Source: Hyphomicrobiales bacterium
GTDB taxonomy: Bacteria; Pseudomonadota; Alphaproteobacteria; Rhizobiales; Rhizobiaceae
DNA length: 64,000 nucleotides
NCBI GenBank assembly: GCA_900468535.1
Contig: UBTY01000026.1
Location: forward strand, 176,646 to 240,645
Reading direction: 5' to 3'
Position numbers and translations under genes: made by a program. The notes under the pieces are model-generated. The model was not told the DNA's origin. It worked only from the letters and a program-made list of their open reading frames with translations, and made no database searches. Shown piece by piece: positions 16,659 to 25,141 of the stretch. The number at the start of each line of letters is the position of its first letter. Position 1 is the first letter of the stretch.

Positions 16659-17054
16659 ATGTCGATGCTTCGCGCCACACACCTTGCGACCGTTAAATCG
16701 GAAGTTTACGAGGCACGTTGGGAACAGTTCAATGTGAAGCGCCCCGCCCGCATCTTGGCCGTGCGCCCATGCCTTTCCGGCATTTCGATGCGCAGTGCCG
16801 AAATCATCGACATCTCGCGCGGCGGTGCGACATTCGTCGTCTCTTCCACCGCCGGATTGCCGAAACACTACTACCTCAACATCCTTGGCCTGGCCTACCG
16901 CCTGGGCTGCGCGGAGGTCTTCAGGCACAACGAGCGCATCAGTGTTCGCTTCATCAACACGATGGAGCCGGAAGTCTTGCGCCAAGTTGTCCGCGCCGAC
17001 TTCATGATCGGCAACATGGAAGCGATCGACGCCCGCCGCACGATCTCGATGTAG
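16659..17054 (+). CDS. PilZ domain protein (canonical c-di-GMP motif)
   Basis: A 131-residue single PilZ domain. The arginine motif KRPARIL (about residues 26-32) and EIIDISRGGATFVV (about 48-61, DxSxGG) are both present, so it can plausibly bind c-di-GMP. It shares layout with the degenerate PilZ-like protein at 15141-15485. I start it at the ATG at 16659 because AGGAG lies 8 bases upstream; an ATG at 16632 is unsupported. The effector target is unknown; attachment, motility or exopolysaccharide are the usual outputs. Confidence 0.8.
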   Translation: MSMLRATHLATVKSEVYEARWEQFNVKRPARILAVRPCLSGISMRSAEIIDISRGGATFVVSSTAGLPKHYYLNILGLAYRLGCAEVFRHNERISVRFINTMEPEVLRQVVRADFMIGNMEAIDARRTISM

Positions 17055-17140
17055 GCCATTTCGGCGAATAATCTTCCTTGCCTTGGAATCGGCAACGCCT
17101 ATTGTTGGCGCGATTTTCATAGCCTTGGGAATGCTTCGCA

Positions 17141-18253
17141 ATGTCCGCCTTTTCGCGCTTCACCCCGCTCGTCAGCGCCCTGCCCTCCACCGTGCCTTTT
17201 GTCGGCCCCGAAGCGATCGAACGGCAGCGAAACCTTCAGGTGAAAGCACGAATCGGCGCCAACGAAAACGGTTTCGGGCCGGCGCCGTCCGTGCTTGCCG
17301 CGATGCGCGAGCAGGCCGGGGATATCTGGAAATACAACGATCCGGAAAATTATGCCCTGAAGCAGGCATTGGCTGCGCATCTCGGCACGAGCGCCTCAAA
17401 CATTGCGATCGGCGGCGGCATTGATGAGTTGCTCGGCCAGATCGTCAGGCTTGTCATCGATCCCGGCATGCCTGTTGTCACGTCCCTTGGCGGCTATCCG
17501 ACATTCAATTTCCACGTGGCCGGCTTCGGCGGGCGGCTTGTCACCGTGCCCTACAGGCAAGATCGCGAAGATCTCGACGGGCTGCTCGATGCCGCGAAGC
17601 GCGAGAACCCGCCGCTCGTCTATTTTGCCAATCCCGACAATCCGATGGGTAGCTGGTGGGACGCGGATGACGTGGTCGCGTTTGCCAAGGCAATTCCCGA
17701 AACCACGCTTCTGGTTCTCGACGAAGCCTATAGCGAAACCGGGCCGGCAAGCTCGCTGCCATCGATCGCCTCGCTCATCGACCGCCCGAACATCATCAGA
17801 ACCCGCACCTTCTCGAAGGCCTACGGCCTGGCGGGTGCGCGAGTCGGCTACGCCATCTCGACGCCAGACACCGCGACGGCCTTCGACAAGATCCGCAATC
17901 ACTTCGGGATGAACCGGCTTGCGACGGTCGCCGCGCTCGCGGCACTGAAGGATCAGGCCTATCTCAACGAGGTTGTCGGCAACATTCACGCAGCGCGCGA
18001 TCGGATCGCTGGCATCGCGACCGCAAACGGCCTCCAGCCGCTGGCCTCGGCGACGAATTTCGTGGCGATCGACGCCGGCCGGGACGGGACATATGCAAAG
18101 TCGATCGTCGATGGTCTGATGCAGCACGGTGTCTTCATTCGAATGCCCGGCGTGGCGCCGCTCAATCGCTGCATTCGCGTCAGCGTCGGCCCGGAAGCGG
18201 ACATGGCCCTCTTGGAAGAGGCACTGCCGCTCGTTCTCAAATCGCTTGGATAA
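17141..18253 (+). CDS. Pyridoxal-phosphate aminotransferase, histidinol-phosphate aminotransferase-like
   Basis: A 370-residue fold-type I class II aminotransferase. It shows the HisC-type pattern: ANENGFGPAPSV (substrate end), NPDNPMGSWW (cofactor Asn), VLDEAY (Asp to the pyridine nitrogen), and the Schiff-base lysine in RTFSKAYGLAGARVGY (about residue 223). The C-terminal Arg lies in RCIRVSVG. It could act on histidinol phosphate, aromatic amino acids or phenylpyruvate. No other his genes are adjacent, so I leave the substrate open. Followed by a clear terminator. Confidence 0.88.
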   Translation: MSAFSRFTPLVSALPSTVPFVGPEAIERQRNLQVKARIGANENGFGPAPSVLAAMREQAGDIWKYNDPENYALKQALAAHLGTSASNIAIGGGIDELLGQIVRLVIDPGMPVVTSLGGYPTFNFHVAGFGGRLVTVPYRQDREDLDGLLDAAKRENPPLVYFANPDNPMGSWWDADDVVAFAKAIPETTLLVLDEAYSETGPASSLPSIASLIDRPNIIRTRTFSKAYGLAGARVGYAISTPDTATAFDKIRNHFGMNRLATVAALAALKDQAYLNEVVGNIHAARDRIAGIATANGLQPLASATNFVAIDAGRDGTYAKSIVDGLMQHGVFIRMPGVAPLNRCIRVSVGPEADMALLEEALPLVLKSLG

Positions 18254-18262
18254 AACGAAATG

Positions 18263-18304
18263 AACCGCGCCGGCCTTGTCTCTGCCGGTCGCGGTTCTGT
18301 TTGT
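18263..18304 (+). terminator. Terminator of the aminotransferase gene
   Basis: AACCGCG-CCGGC pairs with GCCGG-t-CGCGGTT (18263-18274 with 18284-18296, one bulged T), followed by CTGTTTGT. It lies 9 bases after the stop codon. Confidence 0.7.
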
Positions 18305-18380
18305 CCGGTGGCTGCGCCGTCGGCGCGCCCCGCCCCCTCTTAAGAGGTTGTTCTTATGGTTTCGTCGCTCCCGCGGACGA

Positions 18381-18647
18381 TCAGTGGATCGTCATCCATT
18401 CGCGAGCTGCACGAAGAGCTTCGACAAGCTGCATCTTGTCCATATTCGCGGCAACATCGGCGCGCAGTGAAGCTGCCCGGTCGTTGCCCTTGATCGCGGC
18501 GATGTTCAGCCACTTGTGAGCCGCCACCAGATCGACGGCGCAGCCGCGTCCGGTCGCATACATCAGACCCATTTCGCAGAAGACATCGGCGTTATTCTCG
18601 CCACCCATGGTGGCCATTTCAGCGCTATGCATTTCAAAGCGTGCCAT
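18381..18647 (-). CDS. Small Sel1-repeat-like protein
   Basis: An 88-residue protein whose centre, FCEMGLMYATGRGCAVDLVAAHKWLNIAAIKGNDRAASLR, is one Sel1-type TPR-like helical repeat. It ends in AALRAAREWM. No signal peptide or membrane segment. I recognise similar short proteins as conserved across Rhizobiaceae. A role as protein-binding adaptor is possible but not shown. It runs convergently to the aminotransferase gene. Confidence 0.78.
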   Translation of the reverse strand: MARFEMHSAEMATMGGENNADVFCEMGLMYATGRGCAVDLVAAHKWLNIAAIKGNDRAASLRADVAANMDKMQLVEALRAAREWMTIH

Positions 18648-19069
18648 CGGTTTTATCCCTGTTTAGCCTGTTATCGACTTGCCCTGTTTTTACCTTCCGG
18701 CCCCACCGTCTATCGCGGCTTCGGTACCTTCAGGTTCGGCGGGTTTGCCCCGCTCGTTTGATGGCTTCACTATGCCAAGACGCTTTCAAAAAACGCCTAA
18801 AATGCATGATTAATTTGAGACAAACAAAGTGCAAACGCTTGGTAAAATTGGATTTTCATTAAGCATCGAATGACCTGCGAATTAAGGATTCCCGCGACGG
18901 ATTTACGCAAAATTCATATTTGGAAATCAACCTTTCATTCACCAAGAAATCAGCACCGGATCGCGCGACACCCGTTTTCGTCGCTTCAAAAAGCCTCGGG
19001 ATCGGCGATATTTACCTTTACGTTCGCGTAAGATATTGTCCGGCCGAAACATCAGGGGAGGCAATGACG
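18648..19069. other. AT-rich divergent intergenic region
   Basis: About 420 bases between two divergent genes. The middle (about 18780-18940) is clearly AT-richer than its surroundings and must hold promoters in both directions. I found no convincing open frame or recognised operator. Confidence 0.45.
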
Positions 19070-19411
19070 ATGATCCGCAAACTCATTCTGGCAGGTGTCT
19101 TTGCACTCGCAGGGACACTTGCTTATGCCGACGAGCCGATCGTAGGCAACTGGAAGACGGCATCCGGCGATACCGCGATCATCGCGTCTTGCGGCGGGAG
19201 CAACTACTGCATCACGCTGAAAACCGGCAAATACGCCGGACGAAAGATCGGTACGCTGGCCGGCAGCGGTGAGGACTATACCGGCGAGATCACCGATCCA
19301 AGCAACGACAAGACCTACAGCGGCTCCGGCACGATCTCCGGCAGCTCTCTTAAAATGAAGGGTTGCGTGCTGAAGATACTTTGCAAGTCACAGACCTGGA
19401 CGCGTCTTTAA
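19070..19411 (+). CDS. DUF2147 family exported protein
   Basis: A 113-residue protein with an N-terminal signal peptide (MIRKLILAGVFALAGTLAYA, cleaved before DEP). The mature part begins PIVGNWKTASGDTAII, the typical start of DUF2147 beta-barrel-like domains, and contains four Cys (SCGG, YCI, GCVLKILC) that could form disulfides in the periplasm. It ends with the family pattern KSQTWTR. I prefer the ATG at 19070, 8 bases after GGGGAGG; an ATG at 19064 is also in frame. Function unknown. Confidence 0.83.
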   Translation: MIRKLILAGVFALAGTLAYADEPIVGNWKTASGDTAIIASCGGSNYCITLKTGKYAGRKIGTLAGSGEDYTGEITDPSNDKTYSGSGTISGSSLKMKGCVLKILCKSQTWTRL

Positions 19412-19421
19412 GCTGGCCACG

Positions 19422-19457
19422 CGAAGCGTCCTCTGTCGCGGGCGCTTCGTTTGTCTT
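19422..19457 (+). terminator. Probable terminator of the DUF2147 gene
   Basis: CGAAGCG (19422-19428) pairs with CGCTTCG (19443-19449), followed by TTTGTCTTC. The loop is 14 bases, so the hairpin is moderate. Confidence 0.55.
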
Positions 19458-19651
19458 CGACACGCTGTAGCTCGCGAGAACAGCGAGATCCACTCCTCCC
19501 GAACCTGCCCTTTTTCCTGAACGCCTGATGAACCGGCATCTCAGCAGCGGTTCAGCCGGCCTGTGGCAAAACCATGTCACGCTAAAGCATGGCGATGACG
19601 AAATGTCCGCCGCAACGCTTTGGATAACAACCTGGCATTTCGGGCAAGGAC

Positions 19652-19831
19652 ATGGACGTGCTCATCTTGGCAAGACGGTTCACAATCATCACGCTGTTTG
19701 CGGCGATTTTTGCCTTTACCTTCTCGGCGGCAGTTACCCACAACGCCGGCGGAGGCGCGCAATCTCACTTCGGCGCCAATTATACTGCATGCGCAGACCG
19801 AAGCAGCCCCTTCTGCAGCTCGGTGAACTGA
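19652..19831 (+). CDS. Small secreted or membrane-anchored protein of 59 residues
   Basis: The frame starts MDVLILARRFTIITLF and continues with a hydrophobic core (about residues 10-29, ending SAAVTHNAGG) that looks like a signal peptide or single anchor. It ends with a short mature part containing two cysteines (CADRSSPFC). A GGGCAAGGA stretch precedes the ATG but is close to it. It is in the gap between the DUF2147 gene and AMP nucleosidase gene, on the same strand. I do not recognise a named family. The charge-then-hydrophobic N-terminus and the paired Cys argue that it is real. Confidence 0.5.
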   Translation: MDVLILARRFTIITLFAAIFAFTFSAAVTHNAGGGAQSHFGANYTACADRSSPFCSSVN

Positions 19832-19932
19832 CATCCGCAACGGCCTGAGACCAAACCGTCCTGGGCCGCTGCGAACATGTGTATTCGGATAGACGTCGTT
19901 TGCTTGTCAAAGACTCCGCTCTATAATGTCTC

Positions 19933-21426
19933 ATGAGCAAACGAATCTCTCCTCTCGACGTCTCGTCCCCTTCACCCTATGCGCCGAAGACATTCGATGA
20001 CCCCATCAAGGCGGTCGATGCGCTGACGGAACTTTACGAGCGCAACACGGCATTCCTGATCGAGAACTTCACAGCGCTCGCAAAGGGTGCTCCGATCACA
20101 TCGCGGTACCGTGCGTTCTATCCCCAGGTCAGCATCGAGACGACGAGCTTCGGACATATCGACACGCGCCTTTCCTATGGCCATGTGACGGCACCCGGGA
20201 TTTATACGACAACAGTCACCCGGCCGAAGCTCTTCAGGCACTATCTGAAGCAGCAGCTTGGATTGTTGATGCGCAACCACGGTGTGCCGGTGACAGTCTC
20301 GGAATCCTCCACGCCGATACCGCTGCATTTTGCCTTCGGCGAAGGCGCGCATGTGGAAGCTTCCGCCGCCGCTTTCATGGACATCCCGATGCGGGACCTC
20401 TTCGATACGCCGGACCTGAACACCACGGACGACGAGATCGCGAACGGCGAGTATATCCCACCGCCGGGCGAGCCCTCCCCGCTCGCGCCCTTCACGGCGC
20501 AGCGCATCGACTATTCGCTGGCTCGCCTCTCGCATTACACGGCGACCGGCGCGCAGCACTTCCAGAACTTCGTGCTGTTCACCAACTATCAGTTCTACAT
20601 CGATGAGTTCTGCGCCTGGGCGCGCAAGCTGATGGCCGATGGCGGCGACGGCTACACCTCGTTCGTCGAGCCCGGCAACATCATCACGCATGCCGGCAGC
20701 AGCCAGCCCGAAACGGATGTGACGCTCGCCCGGCTTCCCCAGATGCCGGCCTATCACCTCAAGATGAAGGGGCATGCCGGGATCACGATGATCAACATCG
20801 GCGTTGGCCCCTCCAACGCCAAGACGATCACCGACCACGTCGCCGTGCTGCGGCCGCATGCATGGCTGATGCTCGGCCATTGCGCCGGTCTGCGCAACAG
20901 CCAGCGGCTCGGCGACTATGTCCTTGCCCATGCCTACATGCGTGAAGACCATGTTCTCGACGACGACCTGCCGGTCTGGGTTCCCATTCCGGCTCTCGCT
21001 GAAGTGCAGGTGGCGCTTGAAGCGGCCGTTGCCGAGATCACCGGCTACGAAGGCTTCGAACTGAAGCGCATCATGCGAACTGGCACTGTCGGCACCATCG
21101 ACAACCGAAACTGGGAACTGCGCGATCAGCGTGGCCCAGTAAAGCGCCTCTCGCAGGCGCGCGCCATCGCACTGGATATGGAATCGGCGACCATTGCCGC
21201 CAACGGCTTCCGCTTCCGCGTTCCCTACGGAACGCTGCTGTGCGTTTCGGACAAGCCGCTGCATGGTGAGTTGAAGCTGCCGGGGATGGCGACGGCCTTT
21301 TACCGAACGCAGGTCAACCAACATCTGCAGATCGGAATTCGCGCCGTGCAGAAGCTCGCAGCGATGCCGCCGGAAGCCCTGCATTCACGCAAGCTGCGCA
21401 GTTTCTTCGAAACCGCGTTTCAATAG
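19933..21426 (+). CDS. amn: AMP nucleosidase
   Basis: A 497-residue enzyme that hydrolyses AMP to adenine and ribose 5-phosphate. The N-terminal Amn-specific regulatory domain (about 1-190, including FYPQVSIET and the GIYTTTVTRPKLFRHYLKQQL region) is followed by a nucleoside-phosphorylase-like catalytic domain (about 260-480) with GHAGITMINIGVGPSNAKT, LMLGHCAGLRNSQRLGDY and the late ALDMESATIAANGFRFRVPYG, whose Glu contacts ribose. Length is typical. Monocistronic. Confidence 0.95.
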   Translation: MSKRISPLDVSSPSPYAPKTFDDPIKAVDALTELYERNTAFLIENFTALAKGAPITSRYRAFYPQVSIETTSFGHIDTRLSYGHVTAPGIYTTTVTRPKLFRHYLKQQLGLLMRNHGVPVTVSESSTPIPLHFAFGEGAHVEASAAAFMDIPMRDLFDTPDLNTTDDEIANGEYIPPPGEPSPLAPFTAQRIDYSLARLSHYTATGAQHFQNFVLFTNYQFYIDEFCAWARKLMADGGDGYTSFVEPGNIITHAGSSQPETDVTLARLPQMPAYHLKMKGHAGITMINIGVGPSNAKTITDHVAVLRPHAWLMLGHCAGLRNSQRLGDYVLAHAYMREDHVLDDDLPVWVPIPALAEVQVALEAAVAEITGYEGFELKRIMRTGTVGTIDNRNWELRDQRGPVKRLSQARAIALDMESATIAANGFRFRVPYGTLLCVSDKPLHGELKLPGMATAFYRTQVNQHLQIGIRAVQKLAAMPPEALHSRKLRSFFETAFQ

Positions 21427-21427
21427 T

Positions 21428-21655
21428 CTACTGGCGCGAGGCAGCGACACTGCTGCGCGCCATATCCACGTCACGGCTGCCGTCCGCCGCGAAATCGAGG
21501 GCGGCGACCGTTACCGCAAGTATGGCAAACGCCGCCATGCCGCGCACAACAAGCGCGCGACCGCCGACAAAATCGTCGTCCATGCCAAAAACGCCATCGG
21601 CGCGATGCCGGCGTGCCCATATCTGGCGCGCAAGCAGTGTTTCGAGAATGCTCAT
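21428..21655 (-). CDS. Small hypothetical membrane protein
   Basis: A 75-residue protein with one membrane segment (about residues 37-55, VVRGMAAFAILAVTVAALDFA) and a basic N-terminal half. I chose the ATG at 21655 because GGAGTG lies 6 bases before it; upstream in-frame Met codons at 21661 and 21706 are less well placed. It ends directly next to the end of amn, convergently. I do not recognise a family. Confidence 0.5.
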   Translation of the reverse strand: MSILETLLARQIWARRHRADGVFGMDDDFVGGRALVVRGMAAFAILAVTVAALDFAADGSRDVDMARSSVAASRQ

Positions 21656-21743
21656 GACCATCACTCCATGTTGTTGATGGTCCTTAGTCGCGCGCAGCCG
21701 CTCCAATTCGACCCGGCGTCGGCAAAAAGATTTTCTTTTTCAC

Positions 21744-21770
21744 TGTCGAAATCCACCTACTCTGTTCGTC
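21744..21770 (+). promoter_or_regulatory. Candidate ECF42-type promoter of the DGPF-sigma operon
   Basis: TGTCGA (21744-21749), a 17-base spacer and CGTC (21767-21770), ending 35 bases before the first DGPF gene. From memory, the published consensus for ECF42 sigma factors is TGTCGA at -35 and CG(A/T)C at -10, controlling DGPF genes. The sigma factor encoded three genes downstream is of this type, so the operon would be self-activated. Confidence 0.65.
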
Positions 21771-21805
21771 AAGGGGCATAAGACGACACGGAGGAGGCAA
21801 TCGGA

Positions 21806-22165
21806 ATGAAGTATCTTTGTCAGGTGTTCTTTGAACCGTCGGCGCTGGAAGCGATGTCGGCCGAAGAGAAGAAGCAGCTCGATCGCGATTCTCTGGCCTA
21901 CGACCGGCAGCTCATCGAGAGCGGCCACATGATTGCGGCGCAGGCGCTGCAACACCCCAAGACGGCTGTCACGGTCCGCGTCAGAGGCGGCGAGACCGCG
22001 ATGACGGACGGTCCATTTGCCGAAACCAAGGAGCAGCTTGGCGGCTTCATCCTGATCGACGCGAAAGACCTCAACGATGCCGTCCGCGTGGCCGCAGGAA
22101 TTCCGCTTGCCAGGATCGGATCGATCGAGGTTCGCCCGATCTACGCGATACCGGTTGAGATGTGA
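21806..22165 (+). CDS. DGPF/YCII-domain protein, copy 1
   Basis: A 119-residue YciI-like (DGPF) domain protein. It shows the family start MKYLCQVFFEP, the central ALQHPKTAVTVRVR and the diagnostic TDGPFAETKEQLGGF (about residues 69-83), with an IEVRPI terminus. GGAGGAGG lies before the ATG. First of three tandem paralogues upstream of an ECF42-like sigma gene. The biochemical activity of DGPF proteins is not established. Confidence 0.9.
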   Translation: MKYLCQVFFEPSALEAMSAEEKKQLDRDSLAYDRQLIESGHMIAAQALQHPKTAVTVRVRGGETAMTDGPFAETKEQLGGFILIDAKDLNDAVRVAAGIPLARIGSIEVRPIYAIPVEM

Positions 22166-22175
22166 GGAGAAGACG

Positions 22176-22535
22176 ATGAAGTATCTTTGCCAGATCTGGT
22201 TCGATACCGAAGCGAGCAAGCTCGTACCGCAGGAAGAGTGGGATGTCCTGACAGACGAATGCATCGTCAGTGACGACCACTGGCGCGACCGCGGCGTGTT
22301 GGTAACCGCACTCGCGCTCCGGGCGCCCGATAGCGCGACGACGCTACGCCTCAAGAGCGGGAAAGTTACTGCGACGGACGGCCCGTTTGCCGAGATCAAG
22401 GAGCACCTCGGCGGGTTCGTCATTATCGATGCCGCCGACATGGAACAGGCACGGAAGATCGTGGGGACGTTCCCGATCCTGAAATACGCCTCGGTGGAAA
22501 TACGACCGGGATACTCGATCAAGGACGGGAGATGA
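22176..22535 (+). CDS. DGPF/YCII-domain protein, copy 2
   Basis: A 119-residue paralogue of the preceding protein, with MKYLCQIWFDTE at the start and TDGPFAEIKEHLGGFVII in the middle. The start at 22176 follows GAGGAGA and gives the same length as the other two copies; upstream in-frame codons overlap copy 1 and are not used. Ten bases separate it from copy 1 and four bases from copy 3, so they are co-transcribed. Confidence 0.9.
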   Translation: MKYLCQIWFDTEASKLVPQEEWDVLTDECIVSDDHWRDRGVLVTALALRAPDSATTLRLKSGKVTATDGPFAEIKEHLGGFVIIDAADMEQARKIVGTFPILKYASVEIRPGYSIKDGR

Positions 22536-22539
22536 TGTC

Positions 22540-22899
22540 ATGCGCTACATTTGCCTGATCTATAACTCGGCCGACACGGACGGAACGCTGAATACGGACG
22601 AGACCGAGCAGCTTGTCCGCGAACATTTCCGCTACGACAGCGAACTGCGCGAGGAAGGCATACTCATTCATGCCGACGCCCTCGACAGTCCGGAGACCGC
22701 GACGGTGCTGCGTGTCCGTAACGGTACGCTGAGCGCAACGGACGGCCCCTACGTAGAGACGAAGGAACACCTCGCCGGCCTCTATGTCATCGAAGCCAAG
22801 GATCTGACACAGGCGAAAGAGATCGTTGCGCGCATTCCCTGCGGTCGCTACGGCGCGATCGAGGTGCGCCCTGTCAAGATGCTGACGCTGGCGGACTGA
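22540..22899 (+). CDS. DGPF/YCII-domain protein, copy 3
   Basis: A 119-residue paralogue with MRYICLIYNSAD at the start and TDGPYVETKEHLAGLYVI, where the usual Phe of DGPF is Tyr. It is the most divergent of the three. GGAG precedes the ATG. One base separates its stop from the GTG start of the sigma gene, suggesting translational coupling. Confidence 0.9.
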   Translation: MRYICLIYNSADTDGTLNTDETEQLVREHFRYDSELREEGILIHADALDSPETATVLRVRNGTLSATDGPYVETKEHLAGLYVIEAKDLTQAKEIVARIPCGRYGAIEVRPVKMLTLAD

Positions 22900-22900
22900 C

Positions 22901-24139
22901 GTGGAACGGGCGATCGAGGAGATCTACCGCGCTCAATCTCGGCGTGTCCTGGCAACGCTGATCCGACTCCTCGGCGACTTCGACCGAGCCGAAGAGGCGC
23001 TTCATGACGCCTTCGCCGCCGCTGCGCGAACATGGCCGCGCGACGGCGTCCCAGCCAACACCTTCGCATGGCTCGTTTCGGCGGGGCGCTTCCGCGCGAT
23101 CGATCACATCCGAAAGCGCACGCGCTTCGATGCATCGCTTAGAGACATCGAGGAAAGCCTCTATCCACAGACAGATGAGATGGAGATCGGCGACATGGAT
23201 ACGATCCACGACGACATGCTGCGCCTGATATTCGTTTGCTGCCATCCCGTCCTCACCGGCGAAGCACAGATCGCCATGGCGCTTCGCGAAGTCTGCGGCC
23301 TCACCACCGAGGAGATCGCTCACGCCTTTCTCGTTCCGGCACCAACCGTCGCGCAGCGGATCGTGCGGGCCAAAAACAAGATAAAGGCGGCTGAGATTCC
23401 CTACGAGGTCCCCTCCCGTGGAGAATTGCCGGATCGGCTCGATCAAGTCCTGCACGTCATCTACCTCGTCTTCAACGAGGGATATTCCGCATCTTCAGGC
23501 GATAAAATCGTCCGTACCGATCTCGTCACGGAGGCAATCCGCCTCGCACGTCTTCTGGCGGACCTGCTGCCGCATCCTGATATCTCGGGGCTTCTCGCCT
23601 TGATGCTATTCCAGGACTCGCGCCGCCTGGCGCGGCGAGGCATCGATGGCGAGCTGGTGCTGCTTGCCGATCAGGATCGCGCCAGATGGGATCAGCATAA
23701 GATCGCGGAGGGGCAGCAGCTGCTCGGCACGGCCATGACCCCTGAGGAGATTAGCGTCTACACGCTTCAAGCAGCCATCGCCGCCGAGCATGCTCGCGCC
23801 CGAACGCCTGAGGAGACTGATTGGCGGCGCATTGCCAGCTATTACGAGCTACTGGTTTCGGCCCAACCATCGCCGATCGCCGAGCTCAACAGAGCGGTTG
23901 CCGTCGCGATGATCGATGGCCCCGCAGAAGGGCTGCGGCTCATCGATGCAATCCTGCAGGCCGGTGAACTCGGCAGCTATCATCTGGCGCATTCGGCAAG
24001 AGCGGACCTCCTGCGCCGGCTCGGCAAGGACGACGAAGCGATCGCCGCCTATCAGACCGCGCTGTCCTTCTGTCGTCAGGCGCCGGAGCAAGCGTTCCTG
24101 CGCAAGCGCCTGTCAGAGCTGTCGGCGGCCAAAGGGTAG
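22901..24139 (+). CDS. ECF42-type RNA polymerase sigma factor with TPR-like C-terminal extension
   Basis: A 412-residue sigma factor. Residues 1-85 form region 2 (RRVLATLIRLLGDFDRAEEALHDAFAAAARTWP, FRAIDHIRKRTRF). Residues about 115-165 form region 4 with the HTH LREVCGLTTEEIAHAFLVPAPTVAQRIVRAKNKI. The remaining 240 residues are the long SigJ/DUF6596-type extension with TPR-like helices, containing FNEGYSAS, LMLFQDSRRLAR and LNRAVAVAM. This architecture together with DGPF genes defines ECF42. It has no anti-sigma gene; the extension is thought to control activity. Start is GTG at 22901. Its last 27 bases overlap the convergent gene on the other strand. Confidence 0.9.
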   Translation: MERAIEEIYRAQSRRVLATLIRLLGDFDRAEEALHDAFAAAARTWPRDGVPANTFAWLVSAGRFRAIDHIRKRTRFDASLRDIEESLYPQTDEMEIGDMDTIHDDMLRLIFVCCHPVLTGEAQIAMALREVCGLTTEEIAHAFLVPAPTVAQRIVRAKNKIKAAEIPYEVPSRGELPDRLDQVLHVIYLVFNEGYSASSGDKIVRTDLVTEAIRLARLLADLLPHPDISGLLALMLFQDSRRLARRGIDGELVLLADQDRARWDQHKIAEGQQLLGTAMTPEEISVYTLQAAIAAEHARARTPEETDWRRIASYYELLVSAQPSPIAELNRAVAVAMIDGPAEGLRLIDAILQAGELGSYHLAHSARADLLRRLGKDDEAIAAYQTALSFCRQAPEQAFLRKRLSELSAAKG

Positions 24140-25072
24140 AGAAATCGCGGTCCCGGTCAGGGCCGAAACGATAATCAGAAGATGCGCGTTGATGCTTGCC
24201 TGGGCCAATGTCGCAAGTGCTGAAGCCTCTCCAGAAGCACCGAACGCAACGGCACCGGCGGTGATCCCGGCCGGATATGTGCCGACGCCGCCCGGTGCGT
24301 GCACCGGCAGGACCGACGACAACTCACCCCCAAGCGCACCACCGAAGCTCGCCGATATCGGGAAGACGCCCATCAGGCGAAGCGACCACGCGAGCACGAG
24401 CACCTTCACGAGCCAATTGATGACGGTCATGGCCCATGCACGGGCGAATGCCAGGCCATTCGACGGAAGTCCATTTTCGATCTCCGCCACGATTTCCTGG
24501 GCCTTTGCGGGAAGAAGTCTGGTCGCGATCCGCAACAGGCTCTTGCGCGCAGCAAAGGCTGCGACCGGCAGCAACAGAAAGACGGCCCAAACAGCCCAGG
24601 CCAACACTCTATTCTGAGAGGCAGCGGCAAAGCCGATCCCGGCGGCAGCGAGAAGCGCGTGCAGATCGAGAAGCCGCATGACGAACAGTGCTGACGTACC
24701 GCGGGCGATCGGTATCCCGAACTCGGTGCGCATCAAGACCGGAAAGCTGGTCTCACCTGTTCGGAACGGCAGCATGATGTTCAGTAGGTTATGGACCTGC
24801 GTCACGCGGAACAGCGCGCGGAAGCGTCCCGAGGTCTCGCGCGGGAAATAGTCGTAGATGCGCCATGTACGCAGGAAGTAAGTGCTGGTCAGCAGCAACA
24901 GCGCAGCGACGATCGGCAAGACCCCGACATGGGCCCACTCTTCAAGGATTGACGGCCATCCCCAAAACCACTGGATGAAGAGCGCGTAGGCGCCGACGAT
25001 CGCGACTGTTAACAGCATCATGCGATTGCGAGCGAACCAGGATTGCCGGCTGGCAACGACCGGAGACTTCAT
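24113..25072 (-). CDS. Lysylphosphatidylglycerol synthase TM-like (UPF0104) membrane protein
   Basis: A 319-residue integral membrane protein with about seven or eight segments and the UPF0104 pattern: TSTYFLRTWRIYDYF, NLLNIMLPFRTGETSFPVLM (family motif near residue 100) and SSVLPVHAPGGVGTYPAGI near residue 257. Members are proposed lipid or polyprenyl-linked sugar flippases, or the membrane half of MprF. Divergent from the GT2-GT39 pair, which suggests that it may act on their lipid-linked sugar. GGAAG lies 7 bases before the ATG. Confidence 0.88.
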   Translation of the reverse strand: MKSPVVASRQSWFARNRMMLLTVAIVGAYALFIQWFWGWPSILEEWAHVGVLPIVAALLLLTSTYFLRTWRIYDYFPRETSGRFRALFRVTQVHNLLNIMLPFRTGETSFPVLMRTEFGIPIARGTSALFVMRLLDLHALLAAAGIGFAAASQNRVLAWAVWAVFLLLPVAAFAARKSLLRIATRLLPAKAQEIVAEIENGLPSNGLAFARAWAMTVINWLVKVLVLAWSLRLMGVFPISASFGGALGGELSSVLPVHAPGGVGTYPAGITAGAVAFGASGEASALATLAQASINAHLLIIVSALTGTAISLPFGRRQL

Positions 25073-25141
25073 GTACTAGCTTCCTGACTTCAGCCGCCAA
25101 CCGAGCGTCACGGCTGCGCGGCGTTTTAGGAGAAATACGAG

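Noticed and set aside
19972..21384. A 470-codon open frame antisense to amn
   Set aside because: Same reason: the AMP nucleosidase frame is clear and the antisense product matches nothing.
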